A stretch of DNA of 64,000 bases from Erythrobacter sp. (GCA_025698865.1 JAILWQ010000001.1:558001-622000), one strand, 5' to 3'; positions 7,611-16,971 are shown, numbered from the stretch's first letter. Program-made: numbers and translations. The notes: generated by a model from the letters alone, not told the origin.

Positions 7611-8032
7611 CAGTTCACCTCGAGGAAGAGCGGAACGACAATGCGGGTTTCCTCGCCCGTATCGTCATTGGTGATGACGAGCGTCACCGAATCCAGCGAT
7701 CGGAAAAAGGTGATCGTCTGGCCGCCGAAGCTGATGGTCCCGCTCTCCTGCGGGTTCTCGCCGAAGATCGCATCGACGATCTGCGAAGACAGCGCGGAGA
7801 GCAGGCGTGACTGCAATTGGCGCGCGAAGATATCCGCCTGCGAATTCGTCGTCGTCGCGCGCGGATCGCGGTAATCGTTCTGCGCGTTCGCCGTGCCGAG
7901 GATATGCGCGGAATTGAACGGATTGCCCCCGTTCGTAGGACTGATCGGCTCGTACACCAGATCCTGCGCCAGGACCTGACCGTGAAAGCCGCCAAGCGCG
8001 ACAAGCGCGCAAATTCCGAATTTTCTGAACAC
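7610..8032 (-). CDS. csgF: Curli assembly protein CsgF
   Basis: 140 aa. Signal peptide (1 to about 22, ending VLAQ), then the family hallmark near the mature N-terminus: LVYEPISPTNGGNPFNSAHIL followed by ANAQN. This N-terminal segment of CsgF plugs into the CsgG pore and the rest couples secretion to nucleation at the cell surface. The start is GTG at 8032 behind GGAGAGGG. The gene overlaps csgG by one base. It is the first gene of the minus-strand curli operon; over 600 nt of non-coding DNA lie upstream. Confidence 0.92.
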   Translation of the reverse strand: MFRKFGICALVALGGFHGQVLAQDLVYEPISPTNGGNPFNSAHILGTANAQNDYRDPRATTTNSQADIFARQLQSRLLSALSSQIVDAIFGENPQESGTISFGGQTITFFRSLDSVTLVITNDDTGEETRIVVPLFLEVN

Positions 8033-8675
8033 CAGGCCCTCTCCCCCCGTCTCACGGCACGTTATTCTCGAACCGAGAAACCGGATCGCCGTCAGCCATT
8101 CTGTGCGGCTGATTCCGGCGTTTATGTGAGCGACCTGTTGGAAGCGGTTAATAGCGATTTAACGTATGAAGGGAAGATGCCATTTCGCGTTTGATAGCGA
8201 TGATCCACAACGGGACGGCATAAGTAACATGCTGTTATACTTGTTTTAAGTCCGTCGCACCAGTGTGGAAGGCAGAAAACACATCCGATGTGGGGCGGGT
8301 CAACAAGGCTAATCCAGATTAGTTCCCGGCCACGAGATGCTTGCGAGTATCACGAAAAGCGCAGCAACCGACCGCCCACGGCGTCGTTGCGGTCGCGAAT
8401 CGCCATCTCGTAGGCACGATTCGCTCCGCAATTAGCCCGAAGCTGAGGCTCCGAACGGGAGGCGCATTGTTACCCCCAGTCGCGACGGCGGTGGGCCAGC
8501 ATTCAAATGTCGAGCGCGTCTACTCCCTGCCAATGGCGCGGTCGTAAAATCGGACCTCACGATCCCGACCGCACAATGTTGCCAAATTCTCCAGTCCGGC
8601 GGTAGGGTTTGCGCCGATGACGGAAAACGCGGTTTTCAGCTCTTGTTGTGGCGTCCACGCGCGAGTCATTCTCCG
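8033..8675. other. 643-nt intergenic region between csgF and the SLC13 permease gene
   Basis: The two flanking genes diverge, so this region should hold both promoters. An AT-richer stretch at about 8140-8260 (with TTAATAGCGATTTAACG and TTATACTTGTTTTAAG) stands out from the surrounding GC-rich DNA and is a plausible control region for the curli operon. I find no convincing gene, tRNA or EcfG-type promoter. Short open frames here translate into sequences without any recognisable feature. Confidence 0.45.
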
Positions 8676-10415
8676 ATGACCTTTGCGCAGGGCGCGATCA
8701 TGGCCATCCTTCTTGCGATGCTCGTTGTCTACGCCACCGAGCGTATCAGGGTCGAGATCGTCGCAATGAGCGGTCTTGCCGGGGCCTTCGCCGTCGGCGT
8801 GGTGCCCGTCGGTAACGTGTTCGCCGGCTTCGCGAGCCCGGCGGTCATCACCGTGGTGGAAATCCTGATCGTGGTCGCCGCGCTCTCCAACACCCGCGCG
8901 CTCGATACGCTGGCGAGCACGATCGCGAGCAGGCTTCGGGGAGAGCGCGCGGTGCTCGTGTTCCTCTGCGCGACTGGTGCCCTCATTTCGGTCTTCATGA
9001 ACAACATTGGCGCACTGGCGCTGATATTTCCGGTGACGCTGTCGGTCTGTTCGCGAATCGGGATCGCTCCGGCGCGGGTTCTGATGCCGCTTTCCTTTGC
9101 TACCCTGCTTGGCGGAATGTGCTCGCTGACAGGCACGCCTGCCAATCTCGTCGTCAACGAATGGATGGCGGGCGAAGCGGGGCGCGACCTCGGATATTTC
9201 GAACTGGCGATCGTTGGCGGCCCGCTCACCCTTCTGGGAGTGGCCTGGCTTGCCGTCGGCGCGCCGCGCGTTTTCACTCATCTCGCTCCGGCCGATGGAC
9301 CGGTGGGGGATGCCGGACCGACGCTGTTCGTGGTGGAACGCGACCTGCCGCCATCGTCACGCTTTGCCGGCATGCCCTTGACCCGGTTCGAAGAGGCGAC
9401 CGAAATGCGCGTGCATGGCGTTGTCCGGCTTGGGGCCCACGTCTTCGCCCGGCGACGCGATATCGTTCTGGCAGCGGGCGATACGCTGCTGATCGAGGGC
9501 CATATCGCTCGCATTCACGAACTGGAGGACGCGCGTGATCTCGAGGCCGGAGCATTCGACGCGGCGTCCGAACAGCTCGAACTGGTGGTCATGCCGGAGA
9601 GCCTTTTGCTCGGATCGCGGGTCGAGGATCTCGAAGCGATGGCCGATGGCCGCGCCGACGTGATCGCGCTGGCCAGCAGGCGGGGCCGGATCGAGGGTCG
9701 CTTCTCGGATCTGCCGATTTCCATGGGCGATGCTCTGATCGTTGCCGGCGAACGGGCGACGATCCGTCAGCTTGCCGCGGATTGCGGCCTGTTGATGCTC
9801 TCGCCGCGACGCAGGGTGCATTCCGCGCAGAATGCCGTGACGGGCGTCTGTATATTTGCTGCCGGCGTAGCGGCCACCGCGCTGGAGATCCTGCCCGTCC
9901 AGATCGCCTTCGGAGCGGTGGTGCTCGCCTTGGCGATGACCGGCATCCTGAACCTGCGGACCGCGCTCGCCGAGATGAACTGGGGCATCGTCATTCTGCT
10001 GGCCTGCATGATCCCGCTGGGCCTGGCGGTCGAGGAAACCGGCGCCGCGCGCGTGATCGCCGACGGGCTAGCCGACGTCCTGCCGTCGGGAGAGCCGCTG
10101 ATCATCGTGCTGGCGGTGCTGGTCCTGGCGGTCGCGATAACGCCCTTCGTCGACAACGTTTCGACTGCCGCCGTGCTCAGCCCGATCGCCGCCGGGCTCG
10201 CGACACGGACGGGCACCCCTATCGAACCCCTGTTGATCGCAGTCGCGATCGGGGCATCGCTCGATTTTCTCACGCCCTTCGGACATCACAACAATGCGGT
10301 GGTGATGGGTGCAGGCGGCTACCGCTTCGTCGACTTTCCCCGGTTGGGCGCCCCGTTGATCACGATCAGCCTGTGCGCCTCGGCCGGGATCTTCGCTCTG
10401 ATGCTGTCGGCGTGA
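8676..10415 (+). CDS. SLC13/DASS-type permease with TrkA-C (RCK_C) domains
   Basis: About 579 aa inner-membrane transporter. The N-terminal membrane half carries the ion-transporter-like segments (GFASPAVITVVEILIV, MNNIGALALIFPV, GGMCSLTGTPANLVVNE). Two soluble TrkA-C regulatory domains follow at about residues 210-370 (ERDLPPSSRFAGMPL, DTLLIEGH, DALIVAGE), and the C-terminal half repeats the fold (PFVDNVSTAAVLSPIA, DFLTPFGHHNNAVVMG). Such proteins move sulfate, dicarboxylates or similar anions with Na+; the substrate cannot be read from sequence. The gene lies next to an Rrf2-YezD unit, which makes sulfate a reasonable guess. Start uncertain: ATG 8676 chosen, 8643 and 8700 are alternatives, and none has a strong ribosome site. 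Confidence 0.85.
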   Translation: MTFAQGAIMAILLAMLVVYATERIRVEIVAMSGLAGAFAVGVVPVGNVFAGFASPAVITVVEILIVVAALSNTRALDTLASTIASRLRGERAVLVFLCATGALISVFMNNIGALALIFPVTLSVCSRIGIAPARVLMPLSFATLLGGMCSLTGTPANLVVNEWMAGEAGRDLGYFELAIVGGPLTLLGVAWLAVGAPRVFTHLAPADGPVGDAGPTLFVVERDLPPSSRFAGMPLTRFEEATEMRVHGVVRLGAHVFARRRDIVLAAGDTLLIEGHIARIHELEDARDLEAGAFDAASEQLELVVMPESLLLGSRVEDLEAMADGRADVIALASRRGRIEGRFSDLPISMGDALIVAGERATIRQLAADCGLLMLSPRRRVHSAQNAVTGVCIFAAGVAATALEILPVQIAFGAVVLALAMTGILNLRTALAEMNWGIVILLACMIPLGLAVEETGAARVIADGLADVLPSGEPLIIVLAVLVLAVAITPFVDNVSTAAVLSPIAAGLATRTGTPIEPLLIAVAIGASLDFLTPFGHHNNAVVMGAGGYRFVDFPRLGAPLITISLCASAGIFALMLSA

Positions 10416-10473
10416 CAGTTGAGAATCCGGGCCGACCGCGTTATATGCCCACCCGACCGATAGGGGTAAGCCG

Positions 10474-10932
10474 ATGATCTCCAACAAGGCCCGCTACGCC
10501 TTCCGAGCCTTGCTGGCGATTGCCGCCGCGCCCGAAGGCGAAGCGACGACCAGCGCCGAGGTCGCGCGACGCTACGCGATCCCGCACAAGTTTCTCGAAC
10601 AGATACTGCTCGATCTCCGCAAGGCCGGCATTCTCGAGAGCAAACGCGGGAAAAGCGGCGGCTATGTGATGCTTCGTCCAGCGGACACTGTGAGTTTCGG
10701 CGAAGTTCTGCGGATATTCGAAGGTCCGCTTGCCCCGCTTCCCTGCCTCTCGCGCCAGTCCTATCGCCGCTGCGAGGACTGTGTGAGCGAGACCCATTGC
10801 GAAATCAGGAAAGAGTTCGGCCGGGCCTACGACGCCAGCCGCGCCGTGCTCGACACCCGAACGATCGGTGATGCTCTGGCAGACGCCGCAGACCGGGCGC
10901 CGTCGCGGCGGGAGGATCGGCGCGCAGGATGA
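10474..10932 (+). CDS. Rrf2-family transcriptional regulator
   Basis: 152 aa. Winged helix-turn-helix from residue 1 (MISNKARYAFRALLAIA, then VARRYAIPHKFLEQILLDLRKAGILESKRGKSGGY), the classic Rrf2 opening. Four cysteines follow (C91, C100, C103, C109) in P-C-x8-C-x2-C-x5-C, able to bind an Fe-S cluster or sense redox, unlike the cysteine-free CymR. It sits 59 nt after the permease and is followed by a YezD-like gene and a TonB receptor on the same strand. A repeated CCTAT/ATAGG motif just downstream could be its operator. It could be a sulfur- or iron-sulfur-status regulator; which one is inference. Confidence 0.88.
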   Translation: MISNKARYAFRALLAIAAAPEGEATTSAEVARRYAIPHKFLEQILLDLRKAGILESKRGKSGGYVMLRPADTVSFGEVLRIFEGPLAPLPCLSRQSYRRCEDCVSETHCEIRKEFGRAYDASRAVLDTRTIGDALADAADRAPSRREDRRAG

Positions 10933-10954
10933 CATTTCGCCATCGCTTTAATTC

Positions 10955-10980
10955 CCTATATGACAGATAGGTTTTATAGG
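10955..10980. promoter_or_regulatory. Candidate operator (CCTAT/ATAGG inverted repeat)
   Basis: CCTAT (10955-10959) is followed by ATAGG at 10967-10971 and again at 10976-10980, giving an inverted repeat and a direct repeat of the half-site. It lies in the 119-nt gap between the Rrf2 gene and the yezD-like gene, in an AT-rich patch that could overlap a promoter. Rrf2 proteins commonly bind AT-rich dyads, so autoregulation or control of the downstream genes is plausible. Confidence 0.4.
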
Positions 10981-11051
10981 CTATCGACTCGCATCTCGTG
11001 GCAGGTGGGAGCGTTTGATTTGTCGTTGTTCGCGATTTCAGTAGCCGCACA

Positions 11052-11237
11052 ATGAGCGGTCTGCCCGGCCAATCTCCCCCGGCGGAGGCGAAGCACCGCC
11101 ATGTCGACGAGATCCTGCACGTTCTGCGCGAAGCCCTTCTCGGCCTTCGCTTCGGATCGGTCACTCTGACAGTCCACGAGGATCGTGTCGTGCAGATCGA
11201 CGTGACCACGAAAACGCGCCTCACACCGGCCGACTGA
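11052..11237 (+). CDS. YezD family protein (DUF2292)
   Basis: 61 aa. The core ILHVLREALLGLRFGSVTLTVHEDRVVQID matches the DUF2292/YezD pattern: a short helix, the GLRFGSV turn and a V-x-Q-I-D/E ending. The biochemical role is unknown. From memory such genes often neighbour sulfate, sulfonate or cysteine genes. Here it lies between an Rrf2 regulator and a TonB-dependent receptor on one strand, 67 nt before the receptor. Its ribosome site is weak, so an alternative start cannot be ruled out. Confidence 0.75.
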   Translation: MSGLPGQSPPAEAKHRHVDEILHVLREALLGLRFGSVTLTVHEDRVVQIDVTTKTRLTPAD

Positions 11238-11304
11238 CCCATATTCCCGACCGGTGCCGACCGGACCACCGGAAGCGTTGCGATCAAACGAAAGGATTTC
11301 CAGC

Positions 11305-13773
11305 ATGATCGCCCGCTCCCTCCTGTTGACAGGAACCGCAGCCCTGTCCCTCGCCTCCGGAACCGCGCGTGCCAGCGAGCAGAGCGACGGCGCGGAACCA
11401 GCCCAGGATCGCGATACGGCCGCCCCCGCGCCGCAAGTGTCTCCCGGCACCGGCCAGGTGGATGACGGCACCATCATCGTTACCGCGCGGCGCAGGTCCG
11501 AGACTGCACAGGACATTCCGATCGCCATTTCGGTGGTCGGTGGCGAACAGCTCGACAACACCGGATCGTTCAATGTCGGGCGCTTGCCGCAGCTCACGCC
11601 CTCGTTGCAGTTCTATTCCTCGAACCCGCGAAACACGGCGGTGAACATTCGCGGGCTGGGCGTTCCCTTCGGCCTCACCAGCGACGGCTTCGAGCAGGGG
11701 GTCGGCATCTATATCGACGATGTCTATTATTCACGGGTCGCGTCGGCCACGTTCGACTTCCTCGACGTCGCCCAGATCGAGGTGCTGCGCGGGCCACAGG
11801 GCACGCTCTACGGCAAGAACACCACCGCGGGCGCGATCAACATCACCACCAACCAGCCGACTTTCGAATTCGAGGGGAAAGCCGAGGTCAGCCTGGGCAA
11901 TCTCGATTTCAAACAGGCCAAGGCGGTGGTGTCGGGCCCGCTGTCCGACACGATCGCCGCGCGGTTCGCGGTGTCCAGCACCAGCCGGCGCGGCACGCTC
12001 TACAATGTGACGACAGACAGGTTCATCCAGAGCCAGGACAATATTGGCCTGCGCGGACAATTGCTATGGGAGCCGAATGCCGATCTCAGCATCACGCTGG
12101 TCGGCGATTACAACCAGCAGGATGCCGTCTGCTGCGGCTCCGTCTTCGTCGGCACGGGGGCGACACAGCGACCGCTTTCGCGCCAGTTCGCGGCGCTGGC
12201 CGCCGCGCTGGACTATGCGCCGCCAAGCACCGATCCGTTCGACCGGCTGACCGATCTCGACGCGAACCTCGACGCCGGCAACAAGATCGGCGGAGTGGCG
12301 CTGCGGGCGAACTGGAACCTCGGGCCCGGCACGCTGACCTCGATCACCGCCTGGCGGTTCTGGGACTGGCAGCCGGAGAACGATCGCGATTTTACCGGCC
12401 TTCCGATCGTCACCCGGTCGCAGAATCCCTCGCAGCAGGATCAGTACACGCAGGAACTCCGCTATTCCCAGACGGGCGAGCGGTTCGATTTCGTGGTGGG
12501 CGCCTTCGCGTTCAATCAACGGATCGACACGCAGGGAACCGAGCAGCAGGGTTCGGCCGCCAGCCGCTTCACCATCAACCCGACGAACCCGCTGTCGAAC
12601 GATCCCTCGGTGCTCGACGGGCTGACGGCCCGCAACTCGCAATTCCTCGAGAGCACGAGCCTCGCGCTGTTCGGCCAGATTGGCTGGAAGGTCACCGGAG
12701 CGTTCACCGTGCAGCCGGGCCTGCGCCTCAACTACGACAGGAAGAAGGGGTTCTACGAACGCCGCGTGTTCACCGGGGACGGCACCGAACTGACCGGCAA
12801 CGAGACCGATCCGCGCAGCGCTGCCCAGCTGGCGGTGTTCACCCCGCAGATCAGCGCACCGACGGCAAGCGACTGGAACCTGAGCTACGACCTCACGCTC
12901 AGCTACGAGCTGTCGCCCGACCTGCTCGCCTACGGAACCTATGCGAGCACCTTCAAGACCGTGGGCATCAACCAGAACGGCCTCCCGCGCGATGAGGCCG
13001 GCAATCCGATCCTCGAGGCCGGACAGATAGTGCCCGAAAGCGTCGATCATTTCGAGATCGGGTTGAAGGCGCAATTGCTGGACCGCCGTGCGATCCTCAA
13101 CCTCGCGGCGTTCCGGACCGATATCAAAGACTATCAGGCGACGGTGAGCAATGGGCAGTTCGGCGTGCTGCGGGGTTATCTCGCCAATGCCGGGAAGGTC
13201 AGGTCTCAGGGCGTCGAGGCCGATTTCTCGATCCGCCCGAGCGAACGCTTCAACGCCTATGTCAACGCCGCCTACACCGACGCCACGTATCGGGAATTCG
13301 TCGATGCGCCCTGCCCGCCCGAATTGTCCGGCGGCACCGTCGCGTCCCCCGGTCAGCAGCCGAGCGCGCCGGGAACCCCCGGGGGGATCAGTCCCGCCAA
13401 TTGCGACATTTCGGGCCAGCGCCTGCCGGGCGTTTCGGAATGGAATTTCGCCTTCGGGGCAGAGGCGAATGCACCGGCATCCTTCCTCGGCCGGCAGGGC
13501 GAGTTCTATCTCGGCTATGACGGCAGCTACCGATCGAATTTCTCGTCACTGGCGTCGCCTTCGATCTACACCTTCGTCGATGGCTACAGCCTGTCCAATT
13601 TTCGCGCCGGGTTCCGCACCGATAATGGGCTCAACCTGTTCGGATGGGTCAGGAACGCCTTCGACGAGAACTATTTCGAGCAGTTGTTCGTGGGGCCGGG
13701 CAACACAGGTCTGATCGCGGGTCTGCCGGGCGATCCGCGGACATGGGGCGGCACGGTGATCGTGGCATTCTGA
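11305..13773 (+). CDS. TonB-dependent outer-membrane receptor
   Basis: 822 aa from the ATG at 11305, which has AAAGGA upstream and a signal peptide (MIARSLLLTGTAALSLASG..ARA). A TonB box-like TIIVTARRR at about residue 53 precedes the plug domain (AISVVGGEQLDNTG, VNIRGLG, IYIDDVYYSR, QIEVLRGPQGTLYGKNTTAGAINITT), then a 22-strand barrel ending in aromatic Phe (TVIVAF). It imports a ligand across the outer membrane with energy from TonB. The substrate cannot be told; context with Rrf2 and YezD suggests a sulfur compound, and this is inference. A typical large sphingomonad receptor of the FecA-like class. Confidence 0.95.
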   Translation: MIARSLLLTGTAALSLASGTARASEQSDGAEPAQDRDTAAPAPQVSPGTGQVDDGTIIVTARRRSETAQDIPIAISVVGGEQLDNTGSFNVGRLPQLTPSLQFYSSNPRNTAVNIRGLGVPFGLTSDGFEQGVGIYIDDVYYSRVASATFDFLDVAQIEVLRGPQGTLYGKNTTAGAINITTNQPTFEFEGKAEVSLGNLDFKQAKAVVSGPLSDTIAARFAVSSTSRRGTLYNVTTDRFIQSQDNIGLRGQLLWEPNADLSITLVGDYNQQDAVCCGSVFVGTGATQRPLSRQFAALAAALDYAPPSTDPFDRLTDLDANLDAGNKIGGVALRANWNLGPGTLTSITAWRFWDWQPENDRDFTGLPIVTRSQNPSQQDQYTQELRYSQTGERFDFVVGAFAFNQRIDTQGTEQQGSAASRFTINPTNPLSNDPSVLDGLTARNSQFLESTSLALFGQIGWKVTGAFTVQPGLRLNYDRKKGFYERRVFTGDGTELTGNETDPRSAAQLAVFTPQISAPTASDWNLSYDLTLSYELSPDLLAYGTYASTFKTVGINQNGLPRDEAGNPILEAGQIVPESVDHFEIGLKAQLLDRRAILNLAAFRTDIKDYQATVSNGQFGVLRGYLANAGKVRSQGVEADFSIRPSERFNAYVNAAYTDATYREFVDAPCPPELSGGTVASPGQQPSAPGTPGGISPANCDISGQRLPGVSEWNFAFGAEANAPASFLGRQGEFYLGYDGSYRSNFSSLASPSIYTFVDGYSLSNFRAGFRTDNGLNLFGWVRNAFDENYFEQLFVGPGNTGLIAGLPGDPRTWGGTVIVAF

Positions 13774-13941
13774 GAGGCGCGCCGGGCGGCCGAGCTCCGT
13801 GGAACTTGTGCAGGTGTCGCGCTTGATCGATAGGGCGGAGCCAATCGAAGTTCCGCAGGCCCACGAGTTGCAACCCGTCACCTCATTTTCCCGCGATCCG
13901 GTCGAGCAAAGGCGCGCTGCCGTGCCGGAGTGTGCCTGATC

Positions 13942-14589
13942 GTGCGGATCGCCATCTACGACCTCGACAACACGCTGACCCGGCGGGCCACGTTCACGCC
14001 GTTCCTGATCTTCGCCGCGAGGCGGATCGCGCCGTGGAGGCTGGTGCTGTTGCCGGTCTGGGTGGCGATGATGATCGGCTATCGCGCGGGCCTTTATGAT
14101 CGCACCACGCTCAAGACCCGCGGAATGCGGACGATGCTGGGCAGGGCCGATCTCGCGACGCTGGAGGCAGTCGGCCAGGAGTTCGTCTCCCGCCGCATGA
14201 AGGGCGACGGGCTCATGCCCGCGACGCTCGCCCTCCTCCAGCAGGACAGGGACCGGGGCGCGCGCATCGTCATCGCGACGGCAGCGTTCGAATTCTATGC
14301 GAGTGCCTTTGCCGACCGGCTCGGTATCGACAACGTGATCGCCACACGCTGGGACGGGCATTCGATCCCGGAGAGGAATTGCTACGGCGAAACGAAGCTG
14401 GAGCGCGTGCGAAAATGGGCGGAGGCGGAAGGCCAGTCGCTTCAGAGGGCGGACCTGCGCTTTGTCAGCGACAGTTTCGCCGACGCGCCGTTGCTCGAGA
14501 TTGCGAGCGAGCCGATCTTCATCAGCGCGAGTGCCCGAAAGAGAGCGCGGGCGGCATCGCGCGGCTGGCGAGCTATCGCCGCCGACTGA
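13942..14589 (+). CDS. HAD-IB family phosphatase
   Basis: About 215 aa. Motif I is YDLDNTLT (nucleophile Asp and acid/base Asp in DxDNT), motif II is the Thr of IVIATAAF, motif III the Lys of GETKLERV, and motif IV FVSDSFADAPLLE. This is the phosphoserine-phosphatase-like HAD-IB type with a helical cap, which here contains a hydrophobic stretch (WRLVLLPVWVAMMIGY) that may touch the membrane. Start GTG at 13942 chosen (GGAG 11 nt upstream); a GTG at 13930 is possible. It converges with, and overlaps by 17 nt, the glycosyltransferase gene. In this cluster it may remove phosphate from a lipid or glycan intermediate. Confidence 0.82.
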   Translation: MRIAIYDLDNTLTRRATFTPFLIFAARRIAPWRLVLLPVWVAMMIGYRAGLYDRTTLKTRGMRTMLGRADLATLEAVGQEFVSRRMKGDGLMPATLALLQQDRDRGARIVIATAAFEFYASAFADRLGIDNVIATRWDGHSIPERNCYGETKLERVRKWAEAEGQSLQRADLRFVSDSFADAPLLEIASEPIFISASARKRARAASRGWRAIAAD

Positions 14590-15670
14590 CCAATTCTTCG
14601 AGGCAGCGAACGATCTGCGCTCCGCTCGCCGCAAAACGCTCCTGCGAGAACTTCTCCAGCACCCTCTCGCGCGCCGCGTGTCCCATCGCCGCCAGCTCGC
14701 CGGGGCGCTGCAGCATGTCCCGCAGTGCCGCGGCCAGAGCCTGAGCATCGCCCACCTCGACGACGCGGCCTGTCGCGGGTGTGTCGACAGTGAACGGCAT
14801 CTCTCCGGTGCACGAAACGATGACCGGGAGACCGGCCTGCATCGCCTCGTGCGCCGCGATGCAGAAGCCTTCGCGGCGGGACGGCTGAACGTAGAGATGG
14901 AGTCCGGTCAGATACTCGGCGCCGTCCTTCGCAAACCCGACGAAATCGACCATGTCGAGACCGCGTTCCCGTGCGCTCTGCCGCAACCCGGCCTCGTCCA
15001 CCCCCTCCCCCGCTATGGTTACGCGGTAGGGTGTGGCAGGAGGCTTCGCGTGGGCATTGAGGATCGCCAGCGCCTCGATCAGTATGTCGTAGCCCTTGTT
15101 GGGATGAAGCCGGCCGAGGCTGCCGATCTGCAAAGTCTCACCTGTGCGCCACGGCCGGGCCTGCGGCGCGTCGCGATCGGCCGCGAAGATGGACCAGGTG
15201 AACAGCCTGTCCTCCGCTATGCCGAGGCGCTCGACCGTGATCGCCGCCACCTGCGAGCTGTCGGCCACCCATATGTCGGACGCGCCGGCCCGCCATCGCA
15301 GCAGCCGCTCGTTCCAGGGCTTGAGAAACGCATTGTGCTGCCAGCTCACGACAGGAATGCCGAGGGACCGGCCGGCTATCTGGCCTAGCAGCGTCGCACG
15401 CGTGAGCGAGGTCCATATCGCATCCGCCGCCCAGCCCCGAGCCTGGTCGCGCAGCCATCGATAGGCCGCGAGATGGTCCGTTTCCCCGCCCTCGCGGACG
15501 ACCGGTTCGATCCCGCCGGCCCGCAGTCGCTCGATCGCATGGCCGTTGCGCCGGGTCAGCGCGATGACGCGCACCTCCGCCCCGGCGCGCGCGAGAGCCT
15601 CCACGATCTTGGGCAGCGGCGTCTGCGCGCCGCCACCCTCCATGGAGTTGATGACATAGAGGATACGCAC
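14573..15670 (-). CDS. Glycosyltransferase family 4
   Basis: 365 aa. N-terminal Rossmann half with YVINSMEGGGAQTPLPKIVEAL and C-terminal half with the GT4 signature: GSLGRLHPNKGYDILIEAL, VTIAGEG, FVGFAKDGAEYL, and PSRREGFCIAAHEAMQAGLPVIVSCTGEMPF, where the E-x7-E motif (here EGFCIAAHE) binds the nucleotide sugar. A retaining transferase acting at the cytoplasmic membrane, donor and acceptor unknown. It starts 6 nt after the stop of the CDP-glycerol-type transferase gene, so the two form an operon for one surface polymer. Confidence 0.93.
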   Translation of the reverse strand: MRILYVINSMEGGGAQTPLPKIVEALARAGAEVRVIALTRRNGHAIERLRAGGIEPVVREGGETDHLAAYRWLRDQARGWAADAIWTSLTRATLLGQIAGRSLGIPVVSWQHNAFLKPWNERLLRWRAGASDIWVADSSQVAAITVERLGIAEDRLFTWSIFAADRDAPQARPWRTGETLQIGSLGRLHPNKGYDILIEALAILNAHAKPPATPYRVTIAGEGVDEAGLRQSARERGLDMVDFVGFAKDGAEYLTGLHLYVQPSRREGFCIAAHEAMQAGLPVIVSCTGEMPFTVDTPATGRVVEVGDAQALAAALRDMLQRPGELAAMGHAARERVLEKFSQERFAASGAQIVRCLEELVSRRR

Positions 15671-15676
15671 CTGTCT

Positions 15677-16846
15677 TCAGCCCTTCCGCCGAGCGATGGC
15701 CGCCGCGATGGCGTCGGCTCCCCGCTCGGATGCTGGCCTGTCCGAGGGGGCGAAGGTATGGGCGATCAGTCGCTCCTGTTCGGCGCGAAACCGGTCCCCG
15801 TCGAGCTTGGAATGTTCCAGTTCCGACGCCAGCTCCCCGACGCTCTCCACCCGCCGCCCGGTCCCCAGGAAGGGCAGCGCCTTTTCGCCCTGCGAGCCGA
15901 GCGCGACATTCGGGTCCAGCAGGAAGACCGGCCTCGGCCGGACGAGGAATTCGTAGATCTGGCTCGACGCATCCCCGATATAGCCGTCCGCGCCGAGCAT
16001 GTAGGACATGTCGAACAGGCGCGGCCCGTCGGTGTCGACGAGGATGTTCGATGCAGCGAGCGCTTCTGCGGGAATGTCCGGACGCACCTTTCCCACCCGA
16101 TATTCGGGGGAGATATGGGCCTTCTTGCGGAACAGCATGACATGGGGCGCGAAGATCAGATTGAAGGACTGCCCCTCACCGCTCGCGAACCATCGCAGCA
16201 GGTCCGGCCCCGCATCGTACCAGCTCGAAAGGTGCGGATCGAAATGCGGGTTGTAGACGAAGGTCGGGCGTTCGTTTTCGAAGAAGTCGGGCCGTGCCTC
16301 GGTGTCGATGCCCTCGAACTTGGAATAGCCCGTCACCTCGATCTTCGCTGCCTCGATCCCGTGGGCGACGAGCTGCTCCTTCATCTTCGGACCCGCGACC
16401 AGGCTGAGGTCGAACTGGCGATGATCGGGATGGAAAGTGACGCTTCGATCCCCCGTGCCGTGCGGCACTCGCACGAACAGCGGCGCCTCGCGCCCGAGCC
16501 GCCGCTTCACCGCGAGACAGGTCCGCTCGGTCGAGATCACCGCATCGGTCGCGGCGAGGAGGGGCTGGTGAACCCGCAGCCTCGCGAGCCGGCTGATCGG
16601 GGCGAGCCTGTCCAGAACTGCGCTTGCCGCTCCTATCGCACGCGGAAGCGAAAGTTCGTGCCAGACAATCCCCGCGACTTCCTCCTCGCTCAACAAGCTC
16701 TCGATCCGCTGGCGGACCGGCAGGCTCGCATAGGCGACGATCGTCTCGATCCCGGGATGCCTGCGGGCCATTGCCCCGGCGACCGGAGCGAGATGCGCGA
16801 CCTGGTGTGCCGCGTCGTGATTGAACAGGAATACCGCCCGGCTCAT
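15677..16846 (-). CDS. CDP-glycerol:glycerophosphotransferase-like protein
   Basis: 389 aa from ATG 16846; the frame stays open upstream to 16990 but that part overlaps the divergent promoter area. The sequence resembles the GT-B fold of TagB/TagF-type polyol-phosphate transferases: FVRVPHGTGDRSVTF, LVAGPKMKEQL, VTGYSKFEGID, FVYNPHFDPHLSSW, and a C-terminal donor-binding part with DTDGPRLFDMSYMLGADGYIGDASSQIYEFL (the DxSS-like region seen in this family). Such enzymes add glycerol- or ribitol-phosphate units to a lipid-linked glycan. It lies divergent from a flippase and upstream of a GT4 gene. The donor is inferred, not shown. Confidence 0.8.
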   Translation of the reverse strand: MSRAVFLFNHDAAHQVAHLAPVAGAMARRHPGIETIVAYASLPVRQRIESLLSEEEVAGIVWHELSLPRAIGAASAVLDRLAPISRLARLRVHQPLLAATDAVISTERTCLAVKRRLGREAPLFVRVPHGTGDRSVTFHPDHRQFDLSLVAGPKMKEQLVAHGIEAAKIEVTGYSKFEGIDTEARPDFFENERPTFVYNPHFDPHLSSWYDAGPDLLRWFASGEGQSFNLIFAPHVMLFRKKAHISPEYRVGKVRPDIPAEALAASNILVDTDGPRLFDMSYMLGADGYIGDASSQIYEFLVRPRPVFLLDPNVALGSQGEKALPFLGTGRRVESVGELASELEHSKLDGDRFRAEQERLIAHTFAPSDRPASERGADAIAAAIARRKG

Positions 16847-16971
16847 GGGTGGCGCGGATAGGTCAAGGCGGTTCCGATGCAAGCGGTTTCTCCCCTTGCC
16901 CCGTTTGCAAAGCCCAATATGCGCGATTACGAGACTGCCAATTCGATACCCCGCGACGTGCTGGATAGCTG

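Noticed and set aside
1246..8000. csgD or csgE
   Set aside because: Searched for LuxR-type helix-turn-helix and for a CsgE-like small exported protein; none seen in the window.
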